The notes beneath the pieces are model-generated. The model worked only from the letters and a program-made list of their open reading frames with translations, ran no database searches and was not told the DNA's origin. The translations under genes and the position numbers were made by a program. 64,000 bases of DNA from Streptomyces netropsis (lineage in GTDB: Bacteria; Actinomycetota; Actinomycetes; Streptomycetales; Streptomycetaceae): positions 92,817 through 156,816 of the forward strand of contig NZ_JACHJG010000016.1 in NCBI RefSeq assembly GCF_014203545.1, written 5' to 3'. Numbering within the stretch: position 1 is the stretch's first letter; every line of letters starts with the position of its first letter. Of the stretch, positions 23,162 to 31,176 are shown one piece after another.

Positions 23162-24352
23162 GTGCAGGCAGCAAATGAACCACCGGGGCGGTCGGTCGGC
23201 CGACTCCACAGGGCTCGCGTCCTGTACCGAAATGTCTCCAAACGCAGGATGGCGTGGCTTCTCCTGAAGGACACGGTCAACTCCTGCGTGGAGTACCGCG
23301 TCACCGGGCTCGCCGCCGAGGCGGCCTTCTTCACGCTGCTCTCGCTGCCGCCCCTGCTCCTCGGTCTCCTCGGCCTGCTCGGCTACCTGGACGCCTGGAC
23401 CGGCACCAAGACCATCGAGAGCATCCAGAACAACATCCTCAACGCCTCCGCGACCGTCCTGTCGGACAAGGGCGTGAACGAGATCGCGCGGCCGCTCCTG
23501 CAGGACGTCACCAAACGCGGCCGCCCGGACATCATCTCGGTCGGCTTCGCCATCGCCCTGTGGTCCGGCTCGCGAGCCGTGAACGTCTTCGTGGACACCA
23601 TCACGATCATGTACGGGCTGGAGGGCAAGCGCGGCATCGTCAAGACCCGGCTGCTCGCCTTCCTCCTCTATATCGTCGCCCTCCTCATCGGGGCGGTGGT
23701 CCTCCCGCTGATGGTCGTCGGGCCGGACGCCGTGCTGGACATCGTGCCGTGGAGCGCGGACCTCGTACGGGCGCTGTACTGGCCCGTCGTCACGCTGCTC
23801 TCCGTCGTCTTCCTGACGACGCTGTACCACGTGTCCGTACCGGTCCGTTCGCCCTGGCAGGAGGACATCCCCGGGGCGCTCGTCGCCCTCGCCATGTGGG
23901 TGCTGGGCAGCTTCCTGCTGCGCATCTACCTCACCCACACCGTCGAGGGCCCCACCATCTACGGCTCGCTCGCCGCGCCCGTCGCCGTGCTGCTGTGGAT
24001 CGGCGTCTCGGCCTTCGCGGTCCTCGTGGGCGCCGCCGTGAACGCCGCCATAGACCGGGTGTGGCCGTCCGTCGCCACCGCCGCGGCGCGTGCCGAGGTG
24101 GACCGGGTGCGCGAGGCCGCGGCGGCGCGGGCGGCGGCCGAACGTGCCGCCCGGGCGTACGCCCCCGACGACGTCGACGAGGAGGACGGGGTGATGGGCC
24201 AGGACCGGGAGCCGCCGTCGGAGTTCCCCGAGCGTTGGGCGCAGTTCCTGCCCCCCGAGGACGTCCGCGCCCGGCTGCAGCACCTCAAGCCCGAACACCA
24301 GCCGAAGCACGCGAAGCACGGACGACACGCGAAGCCGGACGGACGCGGTTAG
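23162..24352 (+). CDS. YihY/BrkB-family membrane protein
   Basis: A 396-residue inner-membrane protein with about six hydrophobic helices between residues 40 and 290. Family marks include AAEAAFFTLLSLPPLLLGLLG at the first helix and TIYGSLAAPVAVLLWIGVSAFAVLVGAAVNAA at the end of the membrane region. The last ~100 residues are a charged soluble tail rich in Arg, Ala and His. The function of the family is unsettled (once misnamed ribonuclease BN). The start is GTG 23162 with AAGGG upstream. Confidence 0.85.
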   Translation: MQAANEPPGRSVGRLHRARVLYRNVSKRRMAWLLLKDTVNSCVEYRVTGLAAEAAFFTLLSLPPLLLGLLGLLGYLDAWTGTKTIESIQNNILNASATVLSDKGVNEIARPLLQDVTKRGRPDIISVGFAIALWSGSRAVNVFVDTITIMYGLEGKRGIVKTRLLAFLLYIVALLIGAVVLPLMVVGPDAVLDIVPWSADLVRALYWPVVTLLSVVFLTTLYHVSVPVRSPWQEDIPGALVALAMWVLGSFLLRIYLTHTVEGPTIYGSLAAPVAVLLWIGVSAFAVLVGAAVNAAIDRVWPSVATAAARAEVDRVREAAAARAAAERAARAYAPDDVDEEDGVMGQDREPPSEFPERWAQFLPPEDVRARLQHLKPEHQPKHAKHGRHAKPDGRG

Positions 24353-24450
24353 AAAAATCGTTGGCGTGGCGGTCAGGCGTGCGCCTACTCTCGCCACAGA
24401 CCGCGCGCACCACGCGGCGAGACACAGGAAACCAGGAGGTGAGGACCGTG

Positions 24451-24588
24451 ATGACTGTCATTGCGACGGGCGTTGCCCGCACTCAGAAGTCGGTTCACCC
24501 CACCTCTTTCCTGAAGGATCACTTCCTTGTTCGAGCTCGCTCCGTCACACCCTCTCACCGGCTACGGCTGGGACGACGGGTTCGCTGA
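24451..24588 (+). CDS. 45-residue leader ORF overlapping the start of rsgA
   Basis: ATG 24451 (or GTG 24448) follows AGGAGGTGAGG, the best ribosome binding site in this region. It opens a basic 45-residue frame (MTVIATGVARTQKSVHPTSF at its start) that ends at TGA 24586-24588, 62 bases inside rsgA in another frame. rsgA itself starts with a weak TTG. The arrangement suggests translational control of rsgA by the leader ORF, or a frameshift that fuses the two. A promoter-like pair TTGGCG/TACTCT lies at 24361-24391. Confidence 0.5.
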   Translation: MTVIATGVARTQKSVHPTSFLKDHFLVRARSVTPSHRLRLGRRVR

Positions 24589-25627
24589 CAGCTTCACCCC
24601 GTACGCCGCCGAGGGCCTCACGCCCGGGCGGATCATCCGGGTCGACCGCGGCCGCTGTGACCTCGTCGTCCCCGACGGCGACGGTGTGCGGACCGTCCAC
24701 GCCGACACCGCCCTCGTCACCACGGGCGACCCCCTGCGCATCATGTGCACCGGCGACTGGGCGGCCGTCGACCTCGCCCAGGGGTTCGTCCGCGCCCTGC
24801 TGCCGCGCCGCACGGCCTTCGTGCGCTCCACCTCCTCCCAGCGGTCCGAGGGCCAGATCCTCGCGGCCAACGTCGACCACGCCGTCATCGCGGTCTCCCT
24901 CGCCGTCGAGCTGGACCTCGGGCGGATCGAGCGGTTCCTCGCCCTGGCCTGGGAGAGCGGCGCCGCGCCCGTCGTCGTCCTCACCAAGGCGGACCTGGTC
25001 ACGGAGACGGCCGGGCCGGACGTGCTCGCCCATCTCCTCGCCGACACGGAGGCGTCGGCGCCGGGCGTGCCGGTCCTGGCGGTCAGCGCGACCACCGGCG
25101 AGGGCGTCGACATCCTCGCCGCCACGCTGGCCGGGACGACGTCCGTGCTCCTCGGCCAGTCCGGCGCCGGCAAGTCCACCCTCGCCAACGCGCTCCTCGG
25201 CGAGGACGTCCAGACCGTCCAGGCCGCCCGCGACCGGGACGGCAAGGGCCGTCACACCACGACGACCCGCAATCTGCTGGCGCTGCCCGGCGGCGGCGTC
25301 CTGATCGACACCCCGGGCCTGCGGGGCGTCGGCCTCTGGGACGCCGAGGGCGGCGTCGCGCAGACCTTCTCCGAGATCGAGTCCCTGGCGGCCCGCTGCC
25401 GCTTCCACGACTGCGGCCACGAGTCGGAGCCGGGCTGCGCGGTCCTTCAAGCCCTCACCACGGGAGAGCTGCGCCAGCGCCGACTGGACAGCTACCGCAA
25501 GCTCCTGCGCGAGAACCAGCGCATCGCGGCCCGCACGGACGCCCGCCTGCGCGCGGAGATCCGCCGCGACTGGAAGAAGAAGCAGACGCTGGGCCGCGAA
25601 ATGGCGGACCGCAAGCGGGGGCGCTAG
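24527..25627 (+). CDS. rsgA: Ribosome small subunit-dependent GTPase A
   Basis: A 366-residue circularly permuted GTPase. After an OB-fold, G4 (LTKADLV) and G5 (SATTGEG) come before G1 (GQSGAGKST) and G3 (IDTPGLRG). The C-terminal zinc site is C-R-F-H-D-C-G-H-x6-C. RsgA matures the 30S ribosomal subunit. The TTG start is weak (AAGGA nine bases upstream), but the N-terminal SHPLTGYGWDDGF matches family starts. The leader ORF overlaps its first 62 bases. It is followed by a terminator. Confidence 0.92.
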   Translation: MFELAPSHPLTGYGWDDGFADSFTPYAAEGLTPGRIIRVDRGRCDLVVPDGDGVRTVHADTALVTTGDPLRIMCTGDWAAVDLAQGFVRALLPRRTAFVRSTSSQRSEGQILAANVDHAVIAVSLAVELDLGRIERFLALAWESGAAPVVVLTKADLVTETAGPDVLAHLLADTEASAPGVPVLAVSATTGEGVDILAATLAGTTSVLLGQSGAGKSTLANALLGEDVQTVQAARDRDGKGRHTTTTRNLLALPGGGVLIDTPGLRGVGLWDAEGGVAQTFSEIESLAARCRFHDCGHESEPGCAVLQALTTGELRQRRLDSYRKLLRENQRIAARTDARLRAEIRRDWKKKQTLGREMADRKRGR

Positions 25628-25668
25628 CCGCTGGGCGAGGCCGGCAGCGGTGCCCGGCGCCGACGCGG

Positions 25669-25688
25669 GCGCCCCCCGAAGGGGGCGC
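25669..25688 (+). terminator. Terminator after rsgA
   Basis: GCGCCCCC and GGGGGCGC pair around a CGAA tetraloop, 41 bases after rsgA. The following 100 bases (25689-25790) are a low-complexity run of CTGCGGCCGG-like words without coding signs. Confidence 0.65.
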
Positions 25689-25858
25689 GCCCCCGAGGCG
25701 CCGGGCCTGCGGCCGGTCCCCGGGCCTGCGGCCGGGTCTGCGGGCGGTGCCCGGGTCTGCGGCCGGTCCCCGGCCGGTGGGCCGCTGTGAGGGTCCCAAA
25801 CGTGGCGTCCGATTTCCGCCAGTCCGGTGTTGTCCCATGCCGCAGACTGGAAGGTGTG

Positions 25859-27331
25859 ATGGACGAAGAGACCAGGTACGAGGCAGTGAGCAGCCGCGAT
25901 GCCCGCTTCGACGGAGTGTTCTTCTTCGCCGTGGTGACCACCGGCATCTACTGCCGCCCGAGCTGCCCGGCGGTGACCCCGAAGCGGGCGAACGTGCGCT
26001 TCCACCCGTCGGCGGCCGCTGCCCAGCGGGCCGGGTTCCGGGCCTGCCGGCGCTGTCGGCCGGACGCCGCGCCCGGGTCGGCCGAGTGGAACGTACGGGC
26101 CGACCTCGTCGGGCGGGCGATGCGGCTGATCGGGGACGGCGTCGTCGACCGCGAAGGGGTCGCCGGGCTCGCCGACCGGCTCGGGTACAGCTCCCGGCAG
26201 GTGCACCGCCAGCTCACCGACGAGCTGGGCGCCGGCCCCGTCGCCCTCGCACGGGCCCAGCGGGCCCACACCGCACGGGTCCTGCTCCAGACCACCGACC
26301 TGCCGGTCACCGAACTCGCGTTCGCGTCCGGCTTCGCCAGCGTGCGGCAGTTCAACGACACCATGCGCGAGATCTACGCCCGTACGCCGAGCGCCCTGCG
26401 CGCCCAGGCGCCCGGCACGCGTGGCCGCGCCGCCGCCGGCATCCCCCTGCGGCTCGCCCACCGCGGCCCGTACGCCGCCCGGGAGATCTTCGACTTCCTC
26501 CAGCGACGCGCCGTCCCCGGCATCGAGGAGACCCTCGGCGAGCCCGGCGCCCGCACCTACCGCCGCACCCTGCGCCTGCCGTACGGCACCGGCGTCGCCG
26601 AGGTCCGCGAACCGCGCCCCGCCGGGCCGCGCCGCGGCCACTGGCTCGACTGCCGGCTCCACCTCACCGACCCCCGGGACCTGTCCACCGCCGTCCAGCG
26701 CGTCCGGCGGCTTTTCGACCTCGACGCCGACCCGTACGCCGTCGACGAGCGGCTCGGCGCCGACCCCCACCTGGCCCCCCTCGTCGCCGCCCGCCCCGGG
26801 CTGCGGTCCCCGGGGGCGGCGGACGGGGAGGAGCTGGCGGTACGGGCCGTACTGGGCCAGCAGGTCACCGTGGCGGCCGCCGCACGGCTCGCCGGCACCC
26901 TGGTCGCCGCCTACGGCAAGCCGCTCGCCGCACCGGACGGCGGGCTCACCCACGTCTTCCCCGAGCCCGCCACCCTGGCCGACGCCACCCTCGAGGAGCT
27001 CGGCATGCCGGACTCCCGGCGACGCGCCCTGCGGACCGTCGCCACCGCGCTCGCGGACGACCGCGTGCGGCTCGACCCCGGCGTCGACCGGGACGCCACC
27101 GAGCGCGCCCTGCTCGACCTGCCCGGCATCGGCCCCTGGACCGCCGGCTACATCCGGATGCGGGCCCTCGGCGACCCCGACGTCTTCCTGCCGGGCGACG
27201 CCGGCGCCCGGCACGGGCTCACCGCCCTCGGTGCGCCCGCCGACGCCTGCGACGCCTGGCGCCCCTGGCGTTCCTACGCCCTGCACCACCTGTGGAACCA
27301 CACGCCGCCCCGTGAACCGAAGGACGCCTGA
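25859..27331 (+). CDS. alkA: Bifunctional Ada-like regulator / 3-methyladenine DNA glycosylase II (AlkA)
   Basis: A 490-residue fusion. Residues 20-70 are the Ada metal-binding domain with C32, C36 (YCRPSCPAV) and C63, C66 (ACRRC). Residues ~85-180 form an AraC-type helix-turn-helix (VTELAFASGFASVRQFNDTMREIY). Residues ~195-480 are AlkA: the N-terminal beta domain and the helix-hairpin-helix GPD motif (LPGIGPWTAGYIRMRALGDPDVF, catalytic Asp within). It senses methyl phosphotriesters, activates repair genes and removes alkylated purines. ATG 25859 has GGAAGG just upstream. It forms an operon with ogt two bases downstream. Confidence 0.92.
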   Translation: MDEETRYEAVSSRDARFDGVFFFAVVTTGIYCRPSCPAVTPKRANVRFHPSAAAAQRAGFRACRRCRPDAAPGSAEWNVRADLVGRAMRLIGDGVVDREGVAGLADRLGYSSRQVHRQLTDELGAGPVALARAQRAHTARVLLQTTDLPVTELAFASGFASVRQFNDTMREIYARTPSALRAQAPGTRGRAAAGIPLRLAHRGPYAAREIFDFLQRRAVPGIEETLGEPGARTYRRTLRLPYGTGVAEVREPRPAGPRRGHWLDCRLHLTDPRDLSTAVQRVRRLFDLDADPYAVDERLGADPHLAPLVAARPGLRSPGAADGEELAVRAVLGQQVTVAAAARLAGTLVAAYGKPLAAPDGGLTHVFPEPATLADATLEELGMPDSRRRALRTVATALADDRVRLDPGVDRDATERALLDLPGIGPWTAGYIRMRALGDPDVFLPGDAGARHGLTALGAPADACDAWRPWRSYALHHLWNHTPPREPKDA

Positions 27332-27333
27332 CG

Positions 27334-27828
27334 ATGCTCTACACCGAAATCGACAGCCCGCTCGGACGGCTGCTCCTCACCGGCCGCCCCGCCGCCGACG
27401 CACCAGGCGGCACCGCCCTCGTCTCGCTGTCCGTACCCGGCCAGAAGAACGGTGTCCTCGCGCAGCCGGACTGGCACCGCGAACCCGCCGCCTTCGCCGA
27501 GGCCGAACGGCAGCTCACGGCCTACTTCGCGGGCGAGAGCAAGGACTTCACGCTCGCACTCGCCCCCCAGGGCACGGAATTCCGGCAACGGGTGTGGGCA
27601 GCCCTGGACTCGGTCCCGTACGGCGCCACCACCAGCTACGGCGAGCTGGCCGCCCGCGTCGGTGCCTCGCGCGCCGCCGTCCGCGCGGTCGGCGGCGCGG
27701 TCGGCGCCAACCCGCTGCTCGTGCTGCGCCCCTGCCACCGCGTGATCGGGGCCGACGGCTCGCTCACCGGCTACGCGGGCGGCCTGGACCGCAAGCGCCT
27801 GCTACTGGCCCTGGAGAGCGCGGGCTGA
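27334..27828 (+). CDS. ogt: Methylated-DNA--protein-cysteine methyltransferase
   Basis: A 164-residue O6-alkylguanine-DNA alkyltransferase. The active-site cysteine is C134 in LRPCHRVIG, and the DNA-binding helix FRQRVWAALDSVPYGATTSYGELA is normal. It repairs O6-methylguanine by a suicidal transfer. It begins two bases after alkA, forming an adaptive-response operon, and converges on the DUF456 gene with a six-base gap. Confidence 0.94.
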   Translation: MLYTEIDSPLGRLLLTGRPAADAPGGTALVSLSVPGQKNGVLAQPDWHREPAAFAEAERQLTAYFAGESKDFTLALAPQGTEFRQRVWAALDSVPYGATTSYGELAARVGASRAAVRAVGGAVGANPLLVLRPCHRVIGADGSLTGYAGGLDRKRLLLALESAG

Positions 27829-27834
27829 GCCCCG

Positions 27835-28317
27835 TCACCCCCGGACGACCGCGCCGATCCACCCGCCGACGACCAGCAGGCAGGCGAACAGCTCGACGAG
27901 CACGCTGGTCCCGAGCGCCCGCATCACCGTCCGCGTCGACGCCCACGCCTCGCCGTGCCCGCCCAGCCGCCGCCGCTCCATCGCGTAGAGCCCGGCGAGG
28001 AAACCCGGCACGGCACCGATCACGGGCAGGACGAAGAAGCCCACGACGCCCGACGCGCCCGCCACGAGGAAGGCGCGCCGGGTGATGCCCGCGCCCCTCG
28101 GCCGCCGTGGCGGCAGCAGCCAGATGACGGCCTGGTTCAGCAGCAGCACCCCCGTCGCCCCGGCCAGGACCGCCCAGGCCGACGCCGTCCGCTCGGTCAT
28201 CGACCACCAGAGCACCCCCGCCCACACGATCGGCGGGCCGGGCAGCCCCGGGGTCACGACGCCGAACAGGCCGAGCAGCATCACCAGCCCGACCAGGACC
28301 AGCTGCCACGTCCCCAT
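27835..28317 (-). CDS. DUF456 family membrane protein
   Basis: A 160-residue membrane protein with three or four hydrophobic stretches and the DUF456 hallmark LGLFGVVTPGLPGPPIVWAGVLWW at the N-terminus, then GxxxG repeats (VVGFFVLPVIGAVPGFLAGLY). No biochemical function is known for the family. ATG 28317 gives the family-typical start; a longer frame upstream has no support. Confidence 0.85.
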   Translation of the reverse strand: MGTWQLVLVGLVMLLGLFGVVTPGLPGPPIVWAGVLWWSMTERTASAWAVLAGATGVLLLNQAVIWLLPPRRPRGAGITRRAFLVAGASGVVGFFVLPVIGAVPGFLAGLYAMERRRLGGHGEAWASTRTVMRALGTSVLVELFACLLVVGGWIGAVVRG

Positions 28318-28395
28318 GGACCCAGGTTGCCAAAATGCCGCCACCAGCGCCCCTGCACCACACCTGACCTGCACAGACGCAAGTGCCGGCCCTCA

Positions 28396-29145
28396 TCAGG
28401 CGCGGGCGGTCCAACCGTGCTCGGCCGCGTGCCAGCCCAGCTGCAACCGGGTCGTCACCCCCGCCAGCTCCATCAGCCGCTTCACCCGCCGCTGCACCGT
28501 CCGCAATCCCAGGCCGAGCTGTTTCGCGACACTCGCGTCCGTGAGCCCGACCAGCAGCAGGGAGAGGACCTCCAGGTCCATCGCATCGGGCCCGGGTGCC
28601 CCGGGCCCGGGTATGCCGGCCGCGGGCAGATGGCCGACCCGGTCCGCATCCGCACCGGCCGCGCGGATCGGCAGCGCCTCGTGCCAGACGTCCTCGAAGA
28701 GGTTCACCAGGGACTCCAGCAGCGCACCGCCGTGGACGACCAGCGCGGCCGACTCGGCGGTGTGCGAGGCGAGCGGCAGCAGCGCGATCCGGCGGTCGGC
28801 GATGACCAGCTCGGCCGGTACCCGCTCGACGGCCCGCAGCCGCGCGGGTTCGACACGGCCGAGGACGGCTGTGGCCCCGTCCCACCCCGGTGCCCCGGCC
28901 AGCGCGGCCCGCTCCACGACCGCCCGATGGGGCACCCCGCTCTCACCGCTCGCGGCGGCCCAGGGTCTCCCCGTCAACAGCGCGCACACTTCTTCGCCCG
29001 CGCCAAGACGCATTCGCGAAAGGCGCTGTGCGACAGCGCGCGCCCCGGTCACCACCTCCACCGCACCGGGGCCCGCGAGCCGTTCAGGCCGCTGCTCACG
29101 GTGCGCCGTCTCCCTCATCGCGTCCAGTCCTATGGCACCGAGCAC
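28396..29145 (-). CDS. LuxR-type helix-turn-helix regulator with unknown N-terminal domain
   Basis: A 249-residue protein. The end carries a GerE/LuxR-type helix-turn-helix: LLVGLTDASVAKQLGLGLRTVQRRVKRLMELAGVTTRLQLG. The first 180 residues have no receiver or ATPase domain and resemble the TrmB/PLD-like N-terminus (VIADRRIALLPLASHTAESAALVVHGGALLESLVNLFEDVW) of Streptomyces LuxR orphans. GTG 29145 is chosen because GGGGAGGGG lies five bases upstream. Divergent from the PP2C-like gene. Confidence 0.8.
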   Translation of the reverse strand: MLGAIGLDAMRETAHREQRPERLAGPGAVEVVTGARAVAQRLSRMRLGAGEEVCALLTGRPWAAASGESGVPHRAVVERAALAGAPGWDGATAVLGRVEPARLRAVERVPAELVIADRRIALLPLASHTAESAALVVHGGALLESLVNLFEDVWHEALPIRAAGADADRVGHLPAAGIPGPGAPGPDAMDLEVLSLLLVGLTDASVAKQLGLGLRTVQRRVKRLMELAGVTTRLQLGWHAAEHGWTARA

Positions 29146-29246
29146 GCGAACCCCTCCCCAAACCGCGTTCCGACTCGGGCCATCATCCCCGGGTGGTGTC
29201 CGCCGTGCACTCTTCCCGTATGCCACACAGTGTGGACAATAAGGGC

Positions 29247-31085
29247 ATGAACCAGCAGGGGGATCGGTACGCCGACCAAGAGGACGCCTGGTGGGGCGAG
29301 TTGTACGGCAGGAGCGAACCCGATCCGGGTTCGGCCGCCGAGGGCGACAGCCTCGATGATCGTTTCATCTCGGCCGCGGCGGTGGTGAGGGCCGAACCGC
29401 GGGCACTGCGAGGCGCCGAGCCACCCGCACCGCCCGGCCCGCGCCCGCCCCAACCACCCCGCCGTACGGAGGCGGTGAGCCGCTCCGAACCGGTCAGGCG
29501 CTCCGGCCCCGGGAACCGCCCCGGGCCCGCGAAGCCCGTACATCCGTCCGAACCCGCGCCTCCCGCCTCTCCCGCGCCTCCCGCCCCTCCCTCAAGGCCC
29601 GCCGGCCCCAAGGCTTCCGCTCGAACCACCGACGCGTCCGGACCGCCGGCCCCCGCCGAAATCACCGGCCCCAAGGCCCCTCCGGACCCGCCCGCCCCGC
29701 CCGCCGCCGCGGACTCCGCCGGGCCGCCCCCACCACCCCCGTCCACCCGAGGCCTGCTCCCCGTCCCGAAGAGTTGGGGATCGCCCCACCCCGGCGCCCT
29801 GCCGGCCCCGCCCCAACTGCCCTCGCCCGCCCGGCCTTCGAACGCCCGGCCGGACCGGCCGCGCAAGCCCCCGCGCACCGATCCGAGGGCCCAGGTCCCA
29901 CCCCCGCGGCTCCCTCTCCAGCAGAAGCGCTCCGCCCCTGCCGAGCCACCCACCCGGCCCCTCCCCACCGCCCCGTCCGCACCACCCACCCCCGCCGCAC
30001 CGCCGGCACCGACAAGGGCGGCGATCGAGGCGGGCCGGACCGCCGGGGAGCTCGACGCGGGCAGCGGGCCCGAGCCGCCCACCCGACTGTCCTCGGTGCC
30101 CCGGCAGGTGGGCCGCACGGCGACCCGCGCGGCCGAGTTCGTGGGCCAAGGGCCGCCCACCTACGAGGCCGAGCCCACCGCTTGGCCCGCCGCCGCGCCC
30201 GGCGGGCTGGACGACCTCGTGCCCGACACCGTGGTCGACGGCGCCCGGTACGGCGTGCTGACGCTGCGCGCCCTGTCCCTGCGCGGGGACTCGGCGCGCT
30301 ACCGCGGCGAACCGCGGCGGGACGCGCTGCTCACCGCCCGCTTCGGGGACGGCGACGACGCCCTGCTGCTCGTCGCCGTGGCGAGCGGCGGACGCGCCGC
30401 GGAAGGCGCCCACCGGGCCGCCCGGGACGTCTGCGCGTGGCTGGCCGACGCCGTCGGGCGCAGCCACCCCCGGCTGGTCGAGGACATCCGCCGCGGCCGC
30501 CGGGGCGAGCTGAGGTCGGGGCTGCACCGGCTCACCGACCGTTCCTACGGGCGGCTGCGCGGCCGGGCGGCAGACCTGGGCCTGCGGCCCGCCGAGTACA
30601 CCGCCGCCGTGCGCTGTCTGCTGCTGCCCGCCGACGCCCGGTGCCGTACGCGCGTCTTCTTCGGCGTGGGCGCGGGCGGCCTCTTCCGGCTGCGGGAGGG
30701 CGCGTGGCAGGACCTGGACCCGGCACCGCGCGAGGCGGACGGGAACGTCGACCCGATCGTCGGCCGGGGCACCGGGCCCGCCGACCGGATCACCGTGGAC
30801 CTCGGCATCGCCACCCCCGGCACCGCCCGCGTCATCGACCCCGTCGAGGTGCCCAGCGAGCCCTTCCGGTTCCGTGCGTCCGTCGCCCGGCCGGGTGACG
30901 TCCTGCTGCTGTGCAGCGCGGGCCTCGCCGACCCGCTGCGCGGCGAGCCCGCGCTGGGCGACCGGCTGGCCGAGCGGTGGACCGGGCAGCGGCCGCCCGG
31001 GCTGGCCGCGTTCCTCGCGGACGGACAACTGCGGGTGAAGGGATACGCCGACGACCGCACCGCGTGCGCGGTCTGGGAGGCATAG
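29247..31085 (+). CDS. Proline-rich protein with degenerate PP2C-like phosphatase domain
   Basis: A 612-residue protein. Residues ~45-300 are extremely rich in Pro, Ala, Arg and Ser and are presumably disordered. Residues ~325-612 have the PP2C layout (ALSLRGDSARYRGEPRRDALLTARFGDGDDALLLVAVASGG ... GDVLLLCSAGLADPL). The metal-binding aspartates of active PP2C (the first D and the DG pair) are replaced, so catalysis is doubtful. It may be a regulatory pseudo-phosphatase for a serine/threonine kinase. The start at ATG 29247 lacks a proper ribosome binding site; GTG 29232 is an alternative. CCACAC-A-GTGTGG at 29223-29235 may be an operator. Confidence 0.75.
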   Translation: MNQQGDRYADQEDAWWGELYGRSEPDPGSAAEGDSLDDRFISAAAVVRAEPRALRGAEPPAPPGPRPPQPPRRTEAVSRSEPVRRSGPGNRPGPAKPVHPSEPAPPASPAPPAPPSRPAGPKASARTTDASGPPAPAEITGPKAPPDPPAPPAAADSAGPPPPPPSTRGLLPVPKSWGSPHPGALPAPPQLPSPARPSNARPDRPRKPPRTDPRAQVPPPRLPLQQKRSAPAEPPTRPLPTAPSAPPTPAAPPAPTRAAIEAGRTAGELDAGSGPEPPTRLSSVPRQVGRTATRAAEFVGQGPPTYEAEPTAWPAAAPGGLDDLVPDTVVDGARYGVLTLRALSLRGDSARYRGEPRRDALLTARFGDGDDALLLVAVASGGRAAEGAHRAARDVCAWLADAVGRSHPRLVEDIRRGRRGELRSGLHRLTDRSYGRLRGRAADLGLRPAEYTAAVRCLLLPADARCRTRVFFGVGAGGLFRLREGAWQDLDPAPREADGNVDPIVGRGTGPADRITVDLGIATPGTARVIDPVEVPSEPFRFRASVARPGDVLLLCSAGLADPLRGEPALGDRLAERWTGQRPPGLAAFLADGQLRVKGYADDRTACAVWEA

Positions 31086-31128
31086 CCAGGAGTTCCGTGG
31101 GTTGATGGGGGCAGGAGCGCACTGTCAG

Positions 31129-31151
31129 GGGACGCGTTTCGGACGCGTCCC
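31129..31151 (+). terminator. 9-bp stem-loop between the PP2C-like gene and poxB
   Basis: GGGACGCGT (31129-31137) and ACGCGTCCC (31143-31151) with loop TTCGG. It probably ends the PP2C-like transcript but lies only 25 bases before poxB, so it could also lie in the poxB leader. Confidence 0.5.
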
Positions 31152-31176
31152 GACCCGACCCGAGAGGACCGGCCCG

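Noticed and set aside
24545..27301. A minus-strand open frame of 918 codons opposite rsgA and alkA
   Set aside because: Antisense of two recognised genes; repetitive Gly/Val/Asp composition and no motif.
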